From contig NZ_LT607409.1 in assembly GCF_900091505.1 (NCBI RefSeq), positions 1-64,000 on the forward strand: 64,000 nucleotides of DNA, written 5' to 3'. Made by a program: the position numbers and the translations under genes. This DNA is from Micromonospora chokoriensis. Its GTDB lineage: Bacteria; Actinomycetota; Actinomycetes; Mycobacteriales; Micromonosporaceae. Each line of letters begins with the position of its first letter. Position 1 is the stretch's first letter. The notes beneath the pieces are model-generated. The model had not been told where the DNA came from and did no database searches. It worked only from the letters and a program-made list of their open reading frames with translations. Of the stretch, positions 30,051-38,683 are shown one piece after another.

Positions 30051-33000
30051 ATGACAATCAGACGTTCCACGCGTACGAGACGCGGGACCGCCGTGGTGGC
30101 GATGATCGCCGTCATCGCGGCGAGCGCGCTGTTCGGCGAACCCGCGTCGGCCGATCCCGTCCCCGTTCCCATCCCACAGGCAGCGCTCACCGACCGGGCC
30201 TTCGGCCAGGTTGCCGAGACCCACATCCAGGGCGCCGACCGGATCAAGGCCGTCGTGCTGTCGGCCGAGTTCGTCCAGTGGCACCGGCTGCACCCGAACG
30301 CCACCACCGAACAGGCGCAGACCCACCTGACGGCCCGCAAGCAGGCGCTCGACAGCTCGCTGACCGCCTACGACCACCTGGCGCCCGAGCAGGACCTGCT
30401 GCTCAGGTCCGTCGACATCCTGCTCGACACCCCCGGCGGTGACACCCGGACCTCACCGGAGATCACCGGCCTGGTCGGGGCGGTGATCGGCACGACGGTC
30501 GAACCGTGGGACACCCGCGAGGAACTCGCCTCCGGCGCGCTGCGTACCGCCCAGTGGTTGCGCGGTCGTGACGACGCCCTCGCCGCTGTGTGGTCCGCGG
30601 TCCGCCAGGCCGCGGCCGCCGACGCGCCGGTCGCCGGCGCGTGGAACGCCGTCCTCGGTGCGCCCTTCGGGGTGGACGTGACACGCACCTACGAGCAGCT
30701 CACGCAGGATCCCGGGCTGTCCCACGTGAACCTCGGGGCGATCCTGGCGCTGCAGGGAGACTCGGTGGCGTACGTCGCGGCGGCCAAACAGAAGCTCGCC
30801 TCCCTGCACGCGCAACTGCTCGGCCTGAGCGTGGAGATCCGTCTCGAGATCGGTGCGAACAACAGCAAGTGCCCACCCGAGGGCCCACCCAGCGCCGAGT
30901 GCACCGCGGCGGCCAAGAAGGCCGCCGAGGACCGGAACAAGGCGCGGCAGCAGACCATCTCCGACGTCAAGGCCGGGCTGGGCATGGTGTCCACAGTCAT
31001 CGGGTTCGCCGACCCCGACGCCGGTAAGAAGGCCAAGGTGATCGGCGAGGCGGTCCTCACCACGATCAGCGCCATCTCCACGTACGCGGCGGCGATCACC
31101 GGCCGGGGCCTGGCCGGCTCGGTCTTCAACACCGCGACGTTGGCGATGACCGGCAACATCTTCGGCGCCGTGATGTCGATCGTCGGGCTCTTCGGCGGCG
31201 GCGCGCCGTCGCTGGACGCGCAGATCCTCGCCCAGGTCAAGGCACTGCGCGACGAGGTCCGCGCCCTCGGCGACGAGATGCGGGCCAGCTTCGCGCGGGT
31301 CGAGGCGCAGATCAACACGGTGTACGCGAACATGATGGCCCAGTTCGACAAGCTGAACGCGGCCATCGCCGGCAACACCGCGCAGCTCACCCTCGTCCAG
31401 CAGCAGGTCGCCCAGCTCGGGCTGCGACTGGAGGACATCGCCGCCACCGTCCTGGCCGCGATCGGCGACGCCACCCTGCACGACGCCCGCGCCGACATCA
31501 ACAGGTACATCGGCTACCGGGAGAACTTCGGCCAACCGATCCCCACGTACGGCGAGTTCGTCGGGCCGGAGAACGAGTTCCACCTGACCGCCACGCAGTT
31601 GGCCGGCGGTGCCGCCTTCGTGGTGCCGAAGACCGACGCGGACAACCCCGCGCTCGACCCGACGACCGTCCTGAACAGCTTCGGCGAGGCCCGGTCGATC
31701 AACTACCTGGCTCGGGTGGCCAGCGGGCGCGACCCGTCGATGGTCGAACCGGCGACCCCGGTCGGCAACCCGACGGTCTGGAACCTCGGGGCGCAGGCGT
31801 ACTCGATGTTGATGCTCCAGAACCCGACGTACGCCGCCCAGGTCAGCGCCAGTCGCGCGGCGCAGATCGAGGCCGAGGGCACCCGCATCGCCGACCTCGC
31901 GGCCAGCTTCGGCCGGCCGGTCGACGGCGACGCCAACAGCCTCATCACCGGGCTGATCGACGAGTACGTCGGCGCCACCAACGAGTTGTCGGCCGCGCTG
32001 CGGACGTTCCGGACCAACGAGGTCCAGGTCCGCTGGGAACCCGATGCCAACGGCGTGCAGGTCAGGACACTCAAGAACTACGACCTGTTCTGGGACACGG
32101 ACCAGCAGCTCGCCCCGGCACCGGCGAAGGCCGACGAGGCGACAGTGCCCTCGTGCGACGGCAACCGGCAGATCGACCGACCGAGCAACGTCCGCTACGA
32201 CCTGATGTCGAACGTCGTACGGACGCTCCAGTACGCGTACACGCCACGGCACGACGAACCGCCGGCCGGCGTACGGGAGTTGCCCGAGGTGGGCCACTGC
32301 TACACGCCGAGCTGGGTCTACACCCGCACGACGGGCTACGGCACCGGGGTGATCCGGCACTACGGCAAGCTGCGGTTGCAGATCCACAGCCGGTTCCGGC
32401 TGAACTCGACGCTGCCCTGGCAGAACTCGCGGACGGCCGACTTCACCTGGCCGGACGAGCAGGTCTACCAGGTCGACTGCGAGTTCTTCAACTGTGACAG
32501 CGAGACCAGCCCGGAACAGGCGCTGACCCAGAAGTGGCCGACCGGGCGGTCCACCTTCGCGGTGTCCGCGACGGCAGTGCCCAACACGGCGCTGGACACC
32601 TCGCTGACGCCGACACTGCGCGGCTTCCTCCAGGCTCGACAGAAGTCGATGTACGACCGGGTCCGGGACCTGAGCACCCAGGTCAGCGGGCCGGTGCCCG
32701 CCGCGCTGAAGAAGATGAACACGGCGGCGCGGCTGCTCCAGGCGTACACCAGGTTGGGTCTGCCCAACGCCCTCGACGCGGACGACGTGCTGTCGGCGAA
32801 CCTGTTCGGGCAGTACCAGATCCCGGTGAACATGCCGACCGACGCCAAGATCGGCAATGCGTACGCGAAGGCCAGCGGGAACTACACGACGTGCGGGCCG
32901 GCGCCGTGCTCGCTCGACCCCAGCCGACCGCTGCGCGACCAGGTCAGCCTCAAGCTGCCCTGCGAGTCGGCTGTCGACTCGTCCCACCTGCCCGGTGACC

Positions 33001-33173
33001 CACTCGGCGACTGCCTGGTCACCAGCGCGCGGTCCCGCGCGACGGCGCTGACCCAGCGGTACGAGGTCTGGGCGGACCAGATGACCGCCGGTCTGCACCG
33101 CGAGCGGGTGCCGTGGCTGAACGACACCCTCACCGGGTTGCGCATCACCACGCGACTGACCCACGCCAACTGA
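30051..33173 (+). CDS. Large secreted helical protein of unknown function (pore-former-like layout)
   Basis: The 1,040-residue protein has a signal peptide (basic head, cut after ASA near residue 36). Next is a helical region to about residue 300, then hydrophobic stretches between about 305 and 387 (GLGMVSTVIGF, ISTYAAAITGRGLAG, NIFGAVMSIVGLFGGGAP). Long coiled coil follows to about 490 (QVKALRDEVRALGDEMRASF, MMAQFDKLNAAIAGNT), then a beta/loop-rich C-terminal half with several Cys. A hydrophobic hairpin set between long helices recalls alpha-helical pore-forming toxins, but I recognise no family. The chosen ATG lacks a ribosome site. A UUCG-loop terminator follows the stop. Confidence 0.75.
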   Translation: MTIRRSTRTRRGTAVVAMIAVIAASALFGEPASADPVPVPIPQAALTDRAFGQVAETHIQGADRIKAVVLSAEFVQWHRLHPNATTEQAQTHLTARKQALDSSLTAYDHLAPEQDLLLRSVDILLDTPGGDTRTSPEITGLVGAVIGTTVEPWDTREELASGALRTAQWLRGRDDALAAVWSAVRQAAAADAPVAGAWNAVLGAPFGVDVTRTYEQLTQDPGLSHVNLGAILALQGDSVAYVAAAKQKLASLHAQLLGLSVEIRLEIGANNSKCPPEGPPSAECTAAAKKAAEDRNKARQQTISDVKAGLGMVSTVIGFADPDAGKKAKVIGEAVLTTISAISTYAAAITGRGLAGSVFNTATLAMTGNIFGAVMSIVGLFGGGAPSLDAQILAQVKALRDEVRALGDEMRASFARVEAQINTVYANMMAQFDKLNAAIAGNTAQLTLVQQQVAQLGLRLEDIAATVLAAIGDATLHDARADINRYIGYRENFGQPIPTYGEFVGPENEFHLTATQLAGGAAFVVPKTDADNPALDPTTVLNSFGEARSINYLARVASGRDPSMVEPATPVGNPTVWNLGAQAYSMLMLQNPTYAAQVSASRAAQIEAEGTRIADLAASFGRPVDGDANSLITGLIDEYVGATNELSAALRTFRTNEVQVRWEPDANGVQVRTLKNYDLFWDTDQQLAPAPAKADEATVPSCDGNRQIDRPSNVRYDLMSNVVRTLQYAYTPRHDEPPAGVRELPEVGHCYTPSWVYTRTTGYGTGVIRHYGKLRLQIHSRFRLNSTLPWQNSRTADFTWPDEQVYQVDCEFFNCDSETSPEQALTQKWPTGRSTFAVSATAVPNTALDTSLTPTLRGFLQARQKSMYDRVRDLSTQVSGPVPAALKKMNTAARLLQAYTRLGLPNALDADDVLSANLFGQYQIPVNMPTDAKIGNAYAKASGNYTTCGPAPCSLDPSRPLRDQVSLKLPCESAVDSSHLPGDPLGDCLVTSARSRATALTQRYEVWADQMTAGLHRERVPWLNDTLTGLRITTRLTHAN

Positions 33174-33179
33174 GACGCG

Positions 33180-33211
33180 GCGGTGCCGGTGCCTTCGGGC
33201 GCCGGCACCGC
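33180..33211 (+). terminator. Hairpin terminator with TTCG loop
   Basis: Arms 33180-33193 and 33198-33211 form a 14-bp stem with one G-U pair and a stable TTCG tetraloop. It begins 7 bp after the stop of the large secreted protein. Confidence 0.8.
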
Positions 33212-33390
33212 TGTGTCGAGCCGAGCCGCGTCCGGTCACGGGGCACGATCGGGTGGGCCGCCCCGACAGCGTGACCCGGCGCGCGATGACGCCGTACCCC
33301 TGATCGGTCTGCTGGAAGTGCCGCCGCCTCATCTGCCGGTCGCCCGTCGAACGCATAGGGTGTATTGCGGACCCTCGCTGGGAGGCTGTT

Positions 33391-33759
33391 ATGGATCTGC
33401 TGTTGTCGGCTCGACCGGGCCGCGGTTGCACAGTGGTCGAGGCGCGCGGTGAGCTCGACATGGCCACCGCCCCGCAGTTGCGCGACAACCTGCAGCAGCT
33501 CATCGACTCCGGCGACCGGCAGGTGGTGGTCGACATGGCCGGGGTGCGGTTCATCGACTCGAGCGCGCTGGGCACGCTGGTGGTGATGTTCAAGTCGCTG
33601 GGCGAGGTCGACGGGCGGCTGAGCCTGGCCGGGGTGCAGCCCGGGGTACGCCGCGTCCTGAGCATCACGTCGGTGGACCGCGTCATCGACATCTACGACG
33701 ACGTCCACACGGCAGAGACCGACATTTCCACCTCCGGTGGCGTCACCCGGCGGCAGTAG
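33391..33759 (+). CDS. STAS-domain anti-sigma factor antagonist
   Basis: The 122-residue protein is one STAS domain: VVEARGELDMATAPQLRDNL, VVVDMAGVRFIDSSALGTLV with the phosphorylatable Ser near 57-58, and VRRVLSITSVDRVIDIYDD. In partner-switching systems the dephosphorylated form binds an anti-sigma kinase and frees a sigma factor. GGGAGG precedes the ATG. Its stop abuts the stop of the convergent SpoIIE-type phosphatase gene, a likely partner that would dephosphorylate it. No anti-sigma kinase or sigma gene is in view. Confidence 0.92.
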   Translation: MDLLLSARPGRGCTVVEARGELDMATAPQLRDNLQQLIDSGDRQVVVDMAGVRFIDSSALGTLVVMFKSLGEVDGRLSLAGVQPGVRRVLSITSVDRVIDIYDDVHTAETDISTSGGVTRRQ

Positions 33760-35016
33760 TCACTCGGGCAGGGCCGCGCTGGCGCGCTCCAGGTCGGCAC
33801 CCGCGCTGCTCCGCCGGTCCGCCCCGTGCCCGCCGTACCAATCGATGATCAAGAGGGTCGCGTCGTCGGCAAGAGTCGGACCACCCACCTCCAGCACCGC
33901 GTCGCCCAACGCCCGCACGGCCTCGCGGGGGTGCAGGTCGCTGATCGAGCCCAACACGACGGGCAGGTCCAGGTCGGCGGCGTTGCGTTCCACCATGCCG
34001 TCGGTGACCACGACCAGGCGATCACCGGGTTGCAGGGTGATCTCCTCGTGGAGGAACTCGGCCGCACCGAACATCCCCAACGGGAAATTACCCGGCAGCC
34101 GCAGCGGCTGGGCTTCCCCGCGGCGCACCAGCAGCGGCGGTACGTGGCCGGCGTTGAGCATCGCGCACACCCCGGTGCGCAGGTCGAGGCGGCCGAGGAC
34201 CGCGGTGACGAAACTGCCGCGCACGCCGGCGTGCTCGGCCACCGCGGCGTTCGCGACATCGGCCTGTTCGACCAGGCCAGCGCCACGTCGGCGGGTGTTG
34301 CGGAGGCTTCCCACCCCCAGAGTCGCCGTCAGGGCGCTCGCCACCCCGTGGCCCATCGCGTCGGTGACGCTGAAGTGCAGCACGTCACGGGCCAGGCTGT
34401 AGTCGAACGTGTCCCCGCCGATGCTGGCAGCCGGCTCCAGCCAACCGGACAACGTGAACGCACTGGCCTCACACGTGAACGCGCCCGGCAGCAACCGGCG
34501 CTGGATCTCCGCGGACAGCGTGAACGGAGTCGTTCGTTGGCCCCACTCGAACAGGTCGGTGTGTCGCCGGTTCGCGATCACCACGAACGCCAACGCGTGC
34601 GCCGTGCGCGTGATCTCCCCCAGAGCCTGCGCGGTCGGCTCCTCCGGTAACACCATCTCCAACACGCCGATAGCCTCACCACGCTCCGTCACCGGCGCCA
34701 ACACCACCCAGCGGGCCGAGCGCGCGACCACCTGCACCGTCTGGGTGCGCAGCGCCTGCTCGGCCACGCCCCCGTCGAACGGCAGCACGGTGGCGACCTC
34801 CTCACCGTGCTGGCGGCTCCCGCCCGCGTCGTCGATCGGCACATGCGCCAACCGCACCAGCGCCCGGCCACCGAAGTCGGCGATCAGGAACGAGACGGCC
34901 GACGCGCCGAGCGCCACACCGACCTCTCGGGTGACCGCCTCGACCGCCTCAACCGGCGAGGCCGCCTCGGCCGCGTCCAACACGCCGGCGAGGGCCCGCC
35001 CCTGACTGCTCTGCAC
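33760..35016 (-). CDS. GAF-SpoIIE PP2C-type phosphatase
   Basis: The 418-residue protein has an N-terminal GAF-like sensor domain (about 15-150) and a SpoIIE/RsbU phosphatase domain (about 165-395). The phosphatase motifs are PGAFTCEASAFTLSGWLEPA, GGDTFDYSLAR and VTDAMGHGVASALTA with metal-binding Asp, then LNAGHVPPLLV, VVVTDGMVERNA and LADDATLLIIDW. It should dephosphorylate a STAS protein, probably the convergent one. The GTG start has only GGGG upstream. The signal sensed by the GAF domain is unknown. Confidence 0.9.
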   Translation of the reverse strand: MQSSQGRALAGVLDAAEAASPVEAVEAVTREVGVALGASAVSFLIADFGGRALVRLAHVPIDDAGGSRQHGEEVATVLPFDGGVAEQALRTQTVQVVARSARWVVLAPVTERGEAIGVLEMVLPEEPTAQALGEITRTAHALAFVVIANRRHTDLFEWGQRTTPFTLSAEIQRRLLPGAFTCEASAFTLSGWLEPAASIGGDTFDYSLARDVLHFSVTDAMGHGVASALTATLGVGSLRNTRRRGAGLVEQADVANAAVAEHAGVRGSFVTAVLGRLDLRTGVCAMLNAGHVPPLLVRRGEAQPLRLPGNFPLGMFGAAEFLHEEITLQPGDRLVVVTDGMVERNAADLDLPVVLGSISDLHPREAVRALGDAVLEVGGPTLADDATLLIIDWYGGHGADRRSSAGADLERASAALPE

Positions 35017-35111
35017 CCCCAGAGTCTACGAACATCCCCGATGCCTCTGCCGCCTCCGAACGCCGGCAACGCCCTGTGCCAGTTCCAGTGCCGCTTTCGG
35101 TCTGCCAGGCT

Positions 35112-35627
35112 TCAGTGGCGTTCCAGGCCGCGCTGGATCAGTCGGCGGGTGGACCCCATCCCGAAATGATCAACCTCGCCCGAGAGGTCGGCGACCGCAC
35201 GCAGGACGGGCTCGACGTCGACCCCGCTGTCGCGCGCCCACCCGCACAACTCCCAGATCTGCACAAGGTCGTCGCGTGGGTCGGCACACTGGTCCCGGGC
35301 GGAGACGTGGAGCAGCCGTCGACGAAACTCGGCGGCGGCCGAGGGGAACTCACCGCGAATACCGACCCCCCAGCTGAAAGCTTGGTGGGCGCGGAAGATG
35401 TGACGGACCTCGTCCCTGACCGCCTCGGCACCCGATTCGTAGCTGTCCAGCAGAGCGGTCAGGGCCGCTGCCGCCTCGGCCGCCACCCCGGCTTCCTCAA
35501 CTGGCGGCCTGGCGGCGGACAGCTTCGCCTGCCAGTGCGGATCGGTCAGGTCCACCGGCCGGTCAGCGATGTCCCGGAGCAGGGCGTCGATGACGGCGAC
35601 GGTCTCCCGAATCACGGCGAGATCCAT
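35112..35627 (-). CDS. Hypothetical helical protein
   Basis: This is a 171-residue soluble, mostly helical protein from the ATG at 35627 (MDLAVIRETVAVIDALLRDI). It has an acidic surface and a C-terminal basic end (GSTRRLIQRGLERH). The longer frame to 35708 lacks a sensible start. No family is recognised. Codon use is normal for this region. Confidence 0.6.
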   Translation of the reverse strand: MDLAVIRETVAVIDALLRDIADRPVDLTDPHWQAKLSAARPPVEEAGVAAEAAAALTALLDSYESGAEAVRDEVRHIFRAHQAFSWGVGIRGEFPSAAAEFRRRLLHVSARDQCADPRDDLVQIWELCGWARDSGVDVEPVLRAVADLSGEVDHFGMGSTRRLIQRGLERH

Positions 35628-35796
35628 GCCGGGAAAGCTACCCGCCCCTCTCGCGGAATGGCTGCGTCCTGGGGTAGGGCCTGCCCCACCAGCGACACTC
35701 CTGCTCACCGGCTGTCACCTGGATCTACCGCTTCGTAGGGTCGGAAAGGGGAGAAGCCATCGGGTTCGATGTCCTTTTCGTTACGGGGGTAGTCGC

Positions 35797-37002
35797 GTGA
35801 AGTTCTCCATCAAGGACCCACCAGTCGTCAATGAGGGATCGCCCGGGACGGGCTCCCGGATCGCCGACGTCGACGCGCTGCGCGCCGTGGCGCTGCTCCT
35901 CATCCTCGTTGTCAACATCGCCTTCTTCAGCTCCGGCTACTCCTTCCATCTGGTTCCGGATCCCGCCTACGACTCGTGGGGTGACCAGACGGTCCGGTGG
36001 TTGGTCGAGCTGCTCTTCGCGATGAAGGCGTACCTGCTCTTCTCCTTCCTGTTCGGCTACAGCTTCACGCTCCAACTCGACTCCGCCGCACGACGGGGCG
36101 TCGACTTCGCTCCCCGGTTCCGGCGACGGCTGGCCGGGCTCTTCGTGCTCGGCATCCTGCACGCGGTGCTGCTGTTCCAGGGCGACATCCTGGCCACGTA
36201 CGCGTTGCTCGGCCTGGTCCTGCTCGGCATGCGACGAGTCACCGCCGGCACCGCTGTGCGCGCCGCCGTACTGCTGACCGGCGGGATCGGTTTCGTCGTC
36301 GCGCTCGCCGCCGTCGGCGGGGCCCAACTGGTCACCGACCCGGCGACGGCACTCACGGCGGGGCAACGGTCCACCGAGGCACTACAGGGCGGGATCGGGT
36401 CGGTGATCGCCGAGCACGTACGCCAACTGCCGGCGATGGTCGGCACGCTCCTCGTGCAGGGGCCGCTCGCCTTCTCGGCCTTCCTCTTCGGCTACGCGGC
36501 CGGGCGCCGCCGGCTGCTCACCGACGTCGTCGGAAACCGGCAGCTCCTGCGCCGGGTGCAGCAGCTGGGCTATCCGATCGGCCTGGCCGGTGCGGTGATC
36601 TTCGCCGCCGGTGGGGGCACCGCCAACCTGACCGGGCTGGCGGCGGGCGTACTCACCGCGCCGCTGCTCGCTGCCGCGTACGCCGCCACCCTTCTCCAGT
36701 TCTTCCAGACCCCCCGGGGACGCCGGGTGGTCGCCGCAGTCGCACCGGCCGGACGGATGTCCCTGTCGAACTACCTGGGCCAGTCGCTGCTCTGTGTGCT
36801 GGTCTTCACCGGCGTCGGACTCGGCCTCGCCGGCACCACCACACCTGCTGTCGTCCTCCTCATCGCGGTCGCCATCTACGCTGCGCAGCTCGCCGCGAGC
36901 GCGGCGTGGATGGCCCGGTTCCGGTACGGACCGATGGAATGGCTGCTGCGGGCCTGGACCGAGCAGCGGTGGCCACCGATCCGCACCGCCAACCGGGTCT
37001 GA
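35797..37002 (+). CDS. DUF418 family membrane protein
   Basis: The 401-residue protein has about eight to ten hydrophobic segments. It begins RIADVDALRAVALLLILVVN, with the family's DxxRG/RA-type opening, followed by YLLFSFLFGYSFTLQ and RRRLAGLFVLGILHAVLLF, and ends with the DUF418 part (GRMSLSNYLGQSLLCV, FRYGPMEWLLRAWTE). The family is related to acyltransferase-3-like membrane proteins but its role is unknown. The GTG at 35797 has a G-rich ribosome site. The gene is convergent with the kinase gene across 46 bp. Confidence 0.88.
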   Translation: MKFSIKDPPVVNEGSPGTGSRIADVDALRAVALLLILVVNIAFFSSGYSFHLVPDPAYDSWGDQTVRWLVELLFAMKAYLLFSFLFGYSFTLQLDSAARRGVDFAPRFRRRLAGLFVLGILHAVLLFQGDILATYALLGLVLLGMRRVTAGTAVRAAVLLTGGIGFVVALAAVGGAQLVTDPATALTAGQRSTEALQGGIGSVIAEHVRQLPAMVGTLLVQGPLAFSAFLFGYAAGRRRLLTDVVGNRQLLRRVQQLGYPIGLAGAVIFAAGGGTANLTGLAAGVLTAPLLAAAYAATLLQFFQTPRGRRVVAAVAPAGRMSLSNYLGQSLLCVLVFTGVGLGLAGTTTPAVVLLIAVAIYAAQLAASAAWMARFRYGPMEWLLRAWTEQRWPPIRTANRV

Positions 37003-37048
37003 CGGGTCCGCCCGCGCCCGGATCCCCGATGCCGTCGGCTGAGCTGCT

Positions 37049-37615
37049 CTACGGGGACGCGTTCGATGGCCGGTCGTCGTCACGTCCGGTCTGAGGTAGC
37101 CCAGCAGCAGCCGCGATCGCCTCGACGGCCTCGTTCAGTCCGGTGGTCTCGGGCAGGACGAGTTCGTCGGGCCAGCCCAGGACGTCATGGGCGGCGTACC
37201 AGCCGCTCATCTGCTCGGCGCTAAACTCACTGACCTGCGGGCGCGTGAGGTGCCGACGCAGGGTCCCGGCCAGAGACACATCGAGATAGCAGAACAGCGA
37301 CCGGCCCCGGTGGTCGTCCCGCAGGGCGGTCAGCATCTCCCGATAACGGCTGGTGTGCAGGATGCCCTCCAGCACGACGTGATAGCCGTGGTCCAGCGCG
37401 AACCGAACCGTCTGACCGATCAACGCCGGTGCCGCACCGCCGGGCTTGTCCCGCTCGCGCAGCAGGACGCGGCGCAGGTAGTCCTGCTCAACCAGGGCAC
37501 AACCCCGGCCGTGCCGGCGCCGTAGCTCACGGGCGATGCTGCTCTTGCCCGAGCCGGAGTTGCCCCGGATGCAGACGAGAATCGTGTCCGGGCTGCCAGT
37601 GGGTTCAGCGAGCAC
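37049..37615 (-). CDS. P-loop kinase (AAA_33/zeta-like)
   Basis: The 188-residue protein has Walker A RGNSGSGKSSIA near residue 18 and VEQDYLRRVLLRE with a catalytic-type Asp. HVVLEGILHTSRYREML and FCYLDVSLAGTLRRHLTRP form a lid-like region. The fold class includes chloramphenicol phosphotransferase, zeta toxins and small nucleotide or antibiotic kinases, so the substrate is open. The GTG follows GAGGAGGG. It begins 15 bp after the pentapeptide-repeat gene on the same strand and is probably co-transcribed with it. Confidence 0.85.
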   Translation of the reverse strand: MLAEPTGSPDTILVCIRGNSGSGKSSIARELRRRHGRGCALVEQDYLRRVLLRERDKPGGAAPALIGQTVRFALDHGYHVVLEGILHTSRYREMLTALRDDHRGRSLFCYLDVSLAGTLRRHLTRPQVSEFSAEQMSGWYAAHDVLGWPDELVLPETTGLNEAVEAIAAAAGLPQTGRDDDRPSNASP

Positions 37616-37630
37616 GGTCCCTCCTCGGAT

Positions 37631-38293
37631 TCACTCGTTGCGCACGGTGAGGTCGAGGGCGGCGACGGTCAGCCGGGTGAGGTCAGGGAGTTGGTCTTCG
37701 TCTACGGTGACGCCGCGCAGGTTGTCCAGCGGCGTCTTGAGGTCGTGGAGGCGGCTGCCCCGCAGGTCGGTGCCGTCGAGTTGGCAGGAGTCCAGTTCCA
37801 GACCGGCGAGGTCACACGACCGCAGCGCGATGCGCGGTAGTCGGCAGGATGACCACGCGCCGTTGGTGAGAGTGCAGTCGGTGAAGGCGACCGAGCCTGC
37901 GGCGGTGACGCGGTGGAAGGTGGCGTAGTCGAAGCGGCAGCCGTCGAACAGGACGTCCTTGAGGCGTACGTCGGTGAGTCTGGTGCCGGTGAACCGGGAA
38001 CTGGTGATGGCGCACCGTTCGATGGTGATGCCGGTCAGGGTCGTGCCGGAGAAGTCGGTCCGGGTGATCTCGCAGCCGTAGAGGCTGCCGGCTTCCCACG
38101 TGCTCTCGCTCAGGTCCACACCGGTGATCAGGCTGCTGCGGATGCTGACTTCCTCAAGGTACGAGCCGCGCCACGCCGCGCCGTTGACGAGGGCCTCGGT
38201 GAGGCTGTCGGCCAAGTCCGTCGTGGTGTCGAGGTCGTCCGGTTCGAGGTCCGGCAGCAGGACCTTCACGTCGCCGATCGTGCTGGTGCGCAT
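37631..38293 (-). CDS. Pentapeptide-repeat protein
   Basis: This 220-residue protein has an N-terminal helical stretch and about 25 pentapeptide units of the A(D/N)LXX type from about residue 45 to 195, such as VDLSESTWEAGSLYGCEITR and TDFSGTTLTGITIERCAITS. They should form a right-handed quadrilateral beta-helix. Some members mimic DNA and protect gyrase (Qnr, McbG, AlbG); most have no known role. Many coils carry Cys. GAGG precedes the ATG. It lies between a short peptide ORF with cyclophane-type motifs and a kinase gene. Confidence 0.9.
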   Translation of the reverse strand: MRTSTIGDVKVLLPDLEPDDLDTTTDLADSLTEALVNGAAWRGSYLEEVSIRSSLITGVDLSESTWEAGSLYGCEITRTDFSGTTLTGITIERCAITSSRFTGTRLTDVRLKDVLFDGCRFDYATFHRVTAAGSVAFTDCTLTNGAWSSCRLPRIALRSCDLAGLELDSCQLDGTDLRGSRLHDLKTPLDNLRGVTVDEDQLPDLTRLTVAALDLTVRNE

Positions 38294-38312
38294 GTGTCCT
38301 CAACCTGTGCGG

Positions 38313-38339
38313 GCGCGGGGTGGGCACGCCACCCCGCGC
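38313..38339. terminator. Hairpin between the peptide ORF and the pentapeptide gene
   Basis: A perfect 11-bp stem (38313-38323 / 38329-38339) with a 5-nt loop lies in the 60-bp gap between the peptide ORF stop and the pentapeptide-repeat start. It could partly terminate, so the peptide message would exceed the downstream one. Confidence 0.5.
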
Positions 38340-38353
38340 GTCCCATGGTGGGG

Positions 38354-38503
38354 CTACTTCTTCTTGTTCCAGTTGTCCCAGCCGGGTCGACTGTCGAACT
38401 TCGTCCCATCAACCGACGCAGGACGTGGTGCGGTCAGGTTCCGCGCTCGACGAGGCGGCCCCTGTCGGGTTCGCCCGGCACCTGCCATACCTGCACGTCG
38501 CAT
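38354..38503 (-). CDS. Putative 49-residue RiPP-like precursor (cyclophane-type C-terminus)
   Basis: A short ORF, too short for ordinary gene callers, ends in KFDSRPGWDNWNKKK. WDN and WNK fit the aromatic-X-Asn/Lys triplets crosslinked by radical-SAM enzymes in cyclophane RiPPs (triceptides, AmcA-like precursors). FDSR is similar. The N-terminal 30 residues are basic and Gly/Pro-rich, unlike a typical leader. There is no clear ribosome site, and the ATG follows closely on the tRNA-Lys terminator hairpin. The codons of the last 15 residues have normal G/C third positions. No radical-SAM gene is in the window, so it may be an orphan or a remnant C-terminus. Confidence 0.4.
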   Translation of the reverse strand: MRRAGMAGAGRTRQGPPRRARNLTAPRPASVDGTKFDSRPGWDNWNKKK

Positions 38504-38511
38504 GAAGAAGA

Positions 38512-38542
38512 CCCTGCCCCGGTGTGAACCACCAGGTCAGGG
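38512..38542 (-). terminator. Terminator of the left tRNA-Lys gene
   Basis: Arms 38512-38524 and 38530-38542 form a 13-bp stem with one mismatch and one G-U pair, followed on the minus strand by TCTTCTTC. It lies about 13 nt beyond the tRNA 3' end. A counterpart with the same loop (TGAAC) follows the other tRNA-Lys. Confidence 0.65.
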
Positions 38543-38554
38543 CCTTCTCGTTGG

Positions 38555-38627
38555 TGCGCCGCCAGGGACTCGAACCCCGAACCCGCGGATTAAGAGTCCG
38601 CTGCTCTGCCAGTTGAGCCAGCGGCGC
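38555..38627 (-). tRNA. tRNA-Lys (anticodon CTT), left copy
   Basis: A 73-nt cloverleaf with acceptor stem GCGCCGC/GCGGCGC, D-arm GCTC/GAGC, anticodon stem GCGGA/TCCGC with loop CTCTTAA (anticodon at 38592-38594) and a T-arm with TTCGAGT loop. CCA is not encoded. It differs from the copy at 62571-62643 at one base (position 9). Confidence 0.95.
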
Positions 38628-38683
38628 TCGTCGGCAACGGGAGCACCGTACCGGGTCGCCCCGACGACCGGACTGCCGTTCGC

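Noticed and set aside
30453..33692. Very long open frame on the minus strand opposite the large secreted protein
   Set aside because: Its translation is Arg/Gly/Val/His-rich and low in complexity, as expected for the antisense of a GC-rich gene. The plus strand has a signal peptide and terminator.
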